From JACQAI01 sp035507915 (lineage in GTDB: Bacteria; Pseudomonadota; Alphaproteobacteria; Elsterales; Elsteraceae): a DNA stretch of 7,029 nucleotides. Shown here piece by piece: positions 5,505-7,029 of the stretch; position 1 is the first letter of the stretch, and each line of letters opens with the position of its first letter. Under the pieces are notes generated by a model. That model saw only the letters and a list, made by a program, of their open reading frames with translations. It searched no databases and was not told the origin of the DNA. Location of the stretch: positions 1 to 7,029 of the forward strand of contig DATJNS010000075.1 in assembly GCA_035507915.1 (NCBI GenBank), written 5' to 3'. Made by a program: the position numbers and the translations under genes.

Positions 5505-6431
5505 GTGGCGCGGCGGCAGCGCGCGGCAGTGGGCGGCAATCGAGCGGCGGGCGACGCGCCCGCCGACTATCTCGCGCGGGTCGGCGCGCGCGTGCGCAAC
5601 GCGCGCAACCGGCGCGGCATGGCGCGCAAGGACCTGGCGCGCGAGGCGCGGGTCTCCGAGCGCTATCTGGCGCAGCTCGAGGGCGGCCTGGGCAACGTCT
5701 CGATCCTGCTGCTGCGCCGGATCGCCGACGCGCTCGGCGTGCCGCTCGCCGGGCTGGTGCGCGCGGGCGCCGACCGGCCGGTCGAGCACGGGCTGATCGA
5801 GCAGTGGCTCGACCAGCTGGCGCCCGACGCGCTCGCCGCGGCCTACCGGCTGCTCGCCGATCGCTTCGGGCCGGCGCTGAGCGCCGGGCGCGCCGGGCGG
5901 ATCGCGCTGATCGGGCTGCGCGGCGCCGGCAAGAGCACGCTCGGCCGCCGGCTCGCCGCCGAACTCGGGGTGGCGTTCCTCGACATGGGCGTCGAGATCG
6001 AGCGCGAGTCCGGCATGAGCCTGTCGGAGATCTTTTCGCTGGCCGGCCAGGCGACCTATCGGCGCCTCGAGCGGCGCTGCCTCGAGCGCCTGATCGCCGG
6101 CCACGAGCGCGCCGTCATCGAGACCGGCGGCAGCCTGGTGTCCGAGCACGCGACCTACGAGCTGCTGCTGCAGGCCTGCCACACCGTGTGGATCCGCACG
6201 TCGCCCGAGGAGCACATGGCGCGCGTGCAGCGCCAGGGCGATTTTCGACCGATGGCCGCCAGCCGGGAGGCCATGGAGGATCTGCGCCGCATGCTGGCCG
6301 AGCGCACGCCGCTCTACGCCCGCGCCGACGCCCAGATCGACACTGCCGGTCGCCCCGAGCGCCAGAGCCTGCGCGACCTGCGCGGCGTGCTGCCGGCGGC
6401 CTGGCGCGCCGCCGCCCAACGCTCGGCGTGA
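5505..6431 (+). CDS. boxR: BoxR/BzdR-type regulator: XRE HTH fused to shikimate-kinase-like domain
   Basis: Transcriptional regulator of aerobic benzoyl-CoA degradation; relatives repress the pathway and release DNA on binding benzoyl-CoA. I favour GTG 5505 (308 residues) because GAGG lies 8 nt before it and because an in-frame ATG at 5439 would lie upstream of the predicted transcript start; GTG 5496 and 5529 are alternatives. Residues about 23-83 form the XRE/HTH_3 DNA-binding domain (RRGMARKDLAREARVSERYL). A linker leads to the shikimate-kinase-like domain (about 131-300) with Walker A GLRGAGKST (137-145). The kinase Arg positions are kept (R186 in TYRRLE, R248 in FRPM), but the second Asp of the shikimate-binding FxDxD motif is Gly (FLDMG, 159-162) and the GGG loop is GGS (208-210). 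It is therefore a ligand sensor rather than a shikimate kinase. boxC follows 38 bp downstream. Confidence 0.93.
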   Translation: MARRQRAAVGGNRAAGDAPADYLARVGARVRNARNRRGMARKDLAREARVSERYLAQLEGGLGNVSILLLRRIADALGVPLAGLVRAGADRPVEHGLIEQWLDQLAPDALAAAYRLLADRFGPALSAGRAGRIALIGLRGAGKSTLGRRLAAELGVAFLDMGVEIERESGMSLSEIFSLAGQATYRRLERRCLERLIAGHERAVIETGGSLVSEHATYELLLQACHTVWIRTSPEEHMARVQRQGDFRPMAASREAMEDLRRMLAERTPLYARADAQIDTAGRPERQSLRDLRGVLPAAWRAAAQRSA

Positions 6432-6435
6432 CGGG

Positions 6436-6469
6436 TTGTCTCGGCGCTGACCTGCACTATAATGCAGCC
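6436..6469 (+). promoter_or_regulatory. boxC promoter with overlapping BoxR operator
   Basis: A -35 TTGTCT (6436-6441), 16-bp spacer and perfect -10 TATAAT (6458-6463) form a good sigma-70-type promoter in the 38-bp gap after boxR. The -10 lies inside CTGCACTATAATGCAG (6452-6467), a near-perfect palindrome (14 of 16) of the TGCA-N6-TGCA type bound by BzdR-family repressors. Placing +1 seven positions after the last base of the -10 gives 6470, the A of the boxC ATG. No ribosome-binding site lies between the -10 and the ATG. Confidence 0.75.
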
Positions 6470-7029
6470 ATGATCGACTTCCAGACCGAGCCCGCGCGCT
6501 ACCGGCACTGGCGGCTGGCGGTCGACGGCCGGGTCGCGACCCTCACCCTCGACGTCGCCGAGGACGGCGGCCTCGCGCCCGGCTACGAGCTCAAGCTCAA
6601 CTCCTACGATCTCGGTGTCGACATCGAGCTGCACGACGCGCTGCAACGCATCCGCTTCGAGCATCCCCAGGTGGGCGCCGTGGTGCTCGTCTCGGGCAAG
6701 GAGCGCGTGTTCTGCGCCGGCGCCAACATCCGCATGCTGAGCCAGGCGAGCCACGTCGAGAAGGTGAACTTCTGCAAGTTCACCAACGAGACGCGCAACG
6801 CCATGGAGGATTCGAGTGCGCATGGCGGGCTGGCCTTCGTCGCCGCGATCAACGGCGCGTGCGCCGGCAGCGGCTACGAGCTGGCGCTCGCCTGCGACCA
6901 CATCGTCATGGCCGACGACGGCGCCACTGCGGTGTCGCTGCCCGAGGTGCCGCTGCTCGCCGTGCTGCCGGGCACCGGCGGGCTCACCCGGCTGGTCGAC
7001 AAGCGCAAGATCCGGCGCGACCGCGCCGA
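6470..7029 (+). CDS. boxC: 2,3-epoxybenzoyl-CoA dihydrolase BoxC (N-terminal part, cut by window end)
   Basis: Open from the ATG at 6470-6472 to the right edge: 186 residues, about a third of the roughly 550-residue family length. BoxC opens the ring of 2,3-epoxy-2,3-dihydrobenzoyl-CoA (made by BoxAB), giving 3,4-dehydroadipyl-CoA semialdehyde and formate. The N-terminus (DFQTEPARYRHWRLAVDG, then EDGGLAPGYELKLNSYDLG) is highly typical of BoxC and confirms the start. Crotonase-superfamily signatures follow: the first oxyanion-hole segment FCAGANIRML (81-90), the second GACAGSGYELALACDHIV (129-146), and LPEVPLLAVLPGTGGLTRL (157-175). It follows boxR in the same direction but has its own promoter, so it can be induced separately from its regulator. 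boxB, boxA and the benzoate-CoA ligase gene are expected beyond the edge. The substrate assignment rests on family resemblance. Confidence 0.95.
   Translation, partial: MIDFQTEPARYRHWRLAVDGRVATLTLDVAEDGGLAPGYELKLNSYDLGVDIELHDALQRIRFEHPQVGAVVLVSGKERVFCAGANIRMLSQASHVEKVNFCKFTNETRNAMEDSSAHGGLAFVAAINGACAGSGYELALACDHIVMADDGATAVSLPEVPLLAVLPGTGGLTRLVDKRKIRRDRA

Noticed and set aside
5325..6419. Minus-strand open frame of 364 codons opposite boxR
   Set aside because: Low-complexity Ala/Arg/Gly/Gln composition without recognisable domains; the plus strand carries clear HTH and Walker A motifs.

Overview
The window is high-GC DNA with long, dense coding frames. It most likely comes from an alphaproteobacterium of the Rhodospirillales/Hyphomicrobiales kind. 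The clues are the chemoreceptor signalling tip (AGEAGKGFAVVASEVKSLA, usual in that class), the FecR-domain gene beside a TPR/beta-barrel gene, and a BoxR/BoxC aerobic benzoyl-CoA pathway. The taxonomic call is an inference; no rRNA or tRNA is present. Six genes can be supported. Both ends of the window cut through a gene.

Left part, minus strand (1-2457): a TPR plus outer-membrane beta-barrel protein (start near 2445-2457, stop at 1021), followed in the same direction by an exported FecR-domain protein (start 869, running off the left edge). The 151-bp gap between them holds two facing REP-type palindromes. A third, diverged copy lies just upstream of the beta-barrel gene. The pair looks like an envelope module in which the barrel may help place the FecR-domain protein at the surface; that role is inferred.

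Middle, minus strand (2612-5328): a complete methyl-accepting chemotaxis protein with a large periplasmic Cache-type sensor, and upstream of it a small lipoprotein with a C-terminal peptidoglycan-binding domain. A strong GC hairpin (4684-4712) separates the two and probably ends the lipoprotein transcript. The lipoprotein has a possible EcfG-type (general stress) promoter.

Right part, plus strand (about 5443 to the end): the start of a box operon for aerobic benzoate degradation. boxR encodes an XRE-type HTH regulator fused to a shikimate-kinase-like ligand domain. boxC encodes the crotonase-family enzyme that opens the ring of 2,3-epoxybenzoyl-CoA and is cut by the right edge. A near-identical operator (TGCA-N6-TGCA type, core GCAyTATAATGCA) sits in front of both genes, and in each the perfect -10 box TATAAT lies inside the operator. 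This predicts autoregulation of boxR and repression of boxC relieved by benzoyl-CoA. In front of boxC the -10 is so close to the ATG that the mRNA is predicted to start at the A of the start codon, making it leaderless. This is the most distinctive feature of the window. I saw no mobile element, CRISPR array or phage gene.
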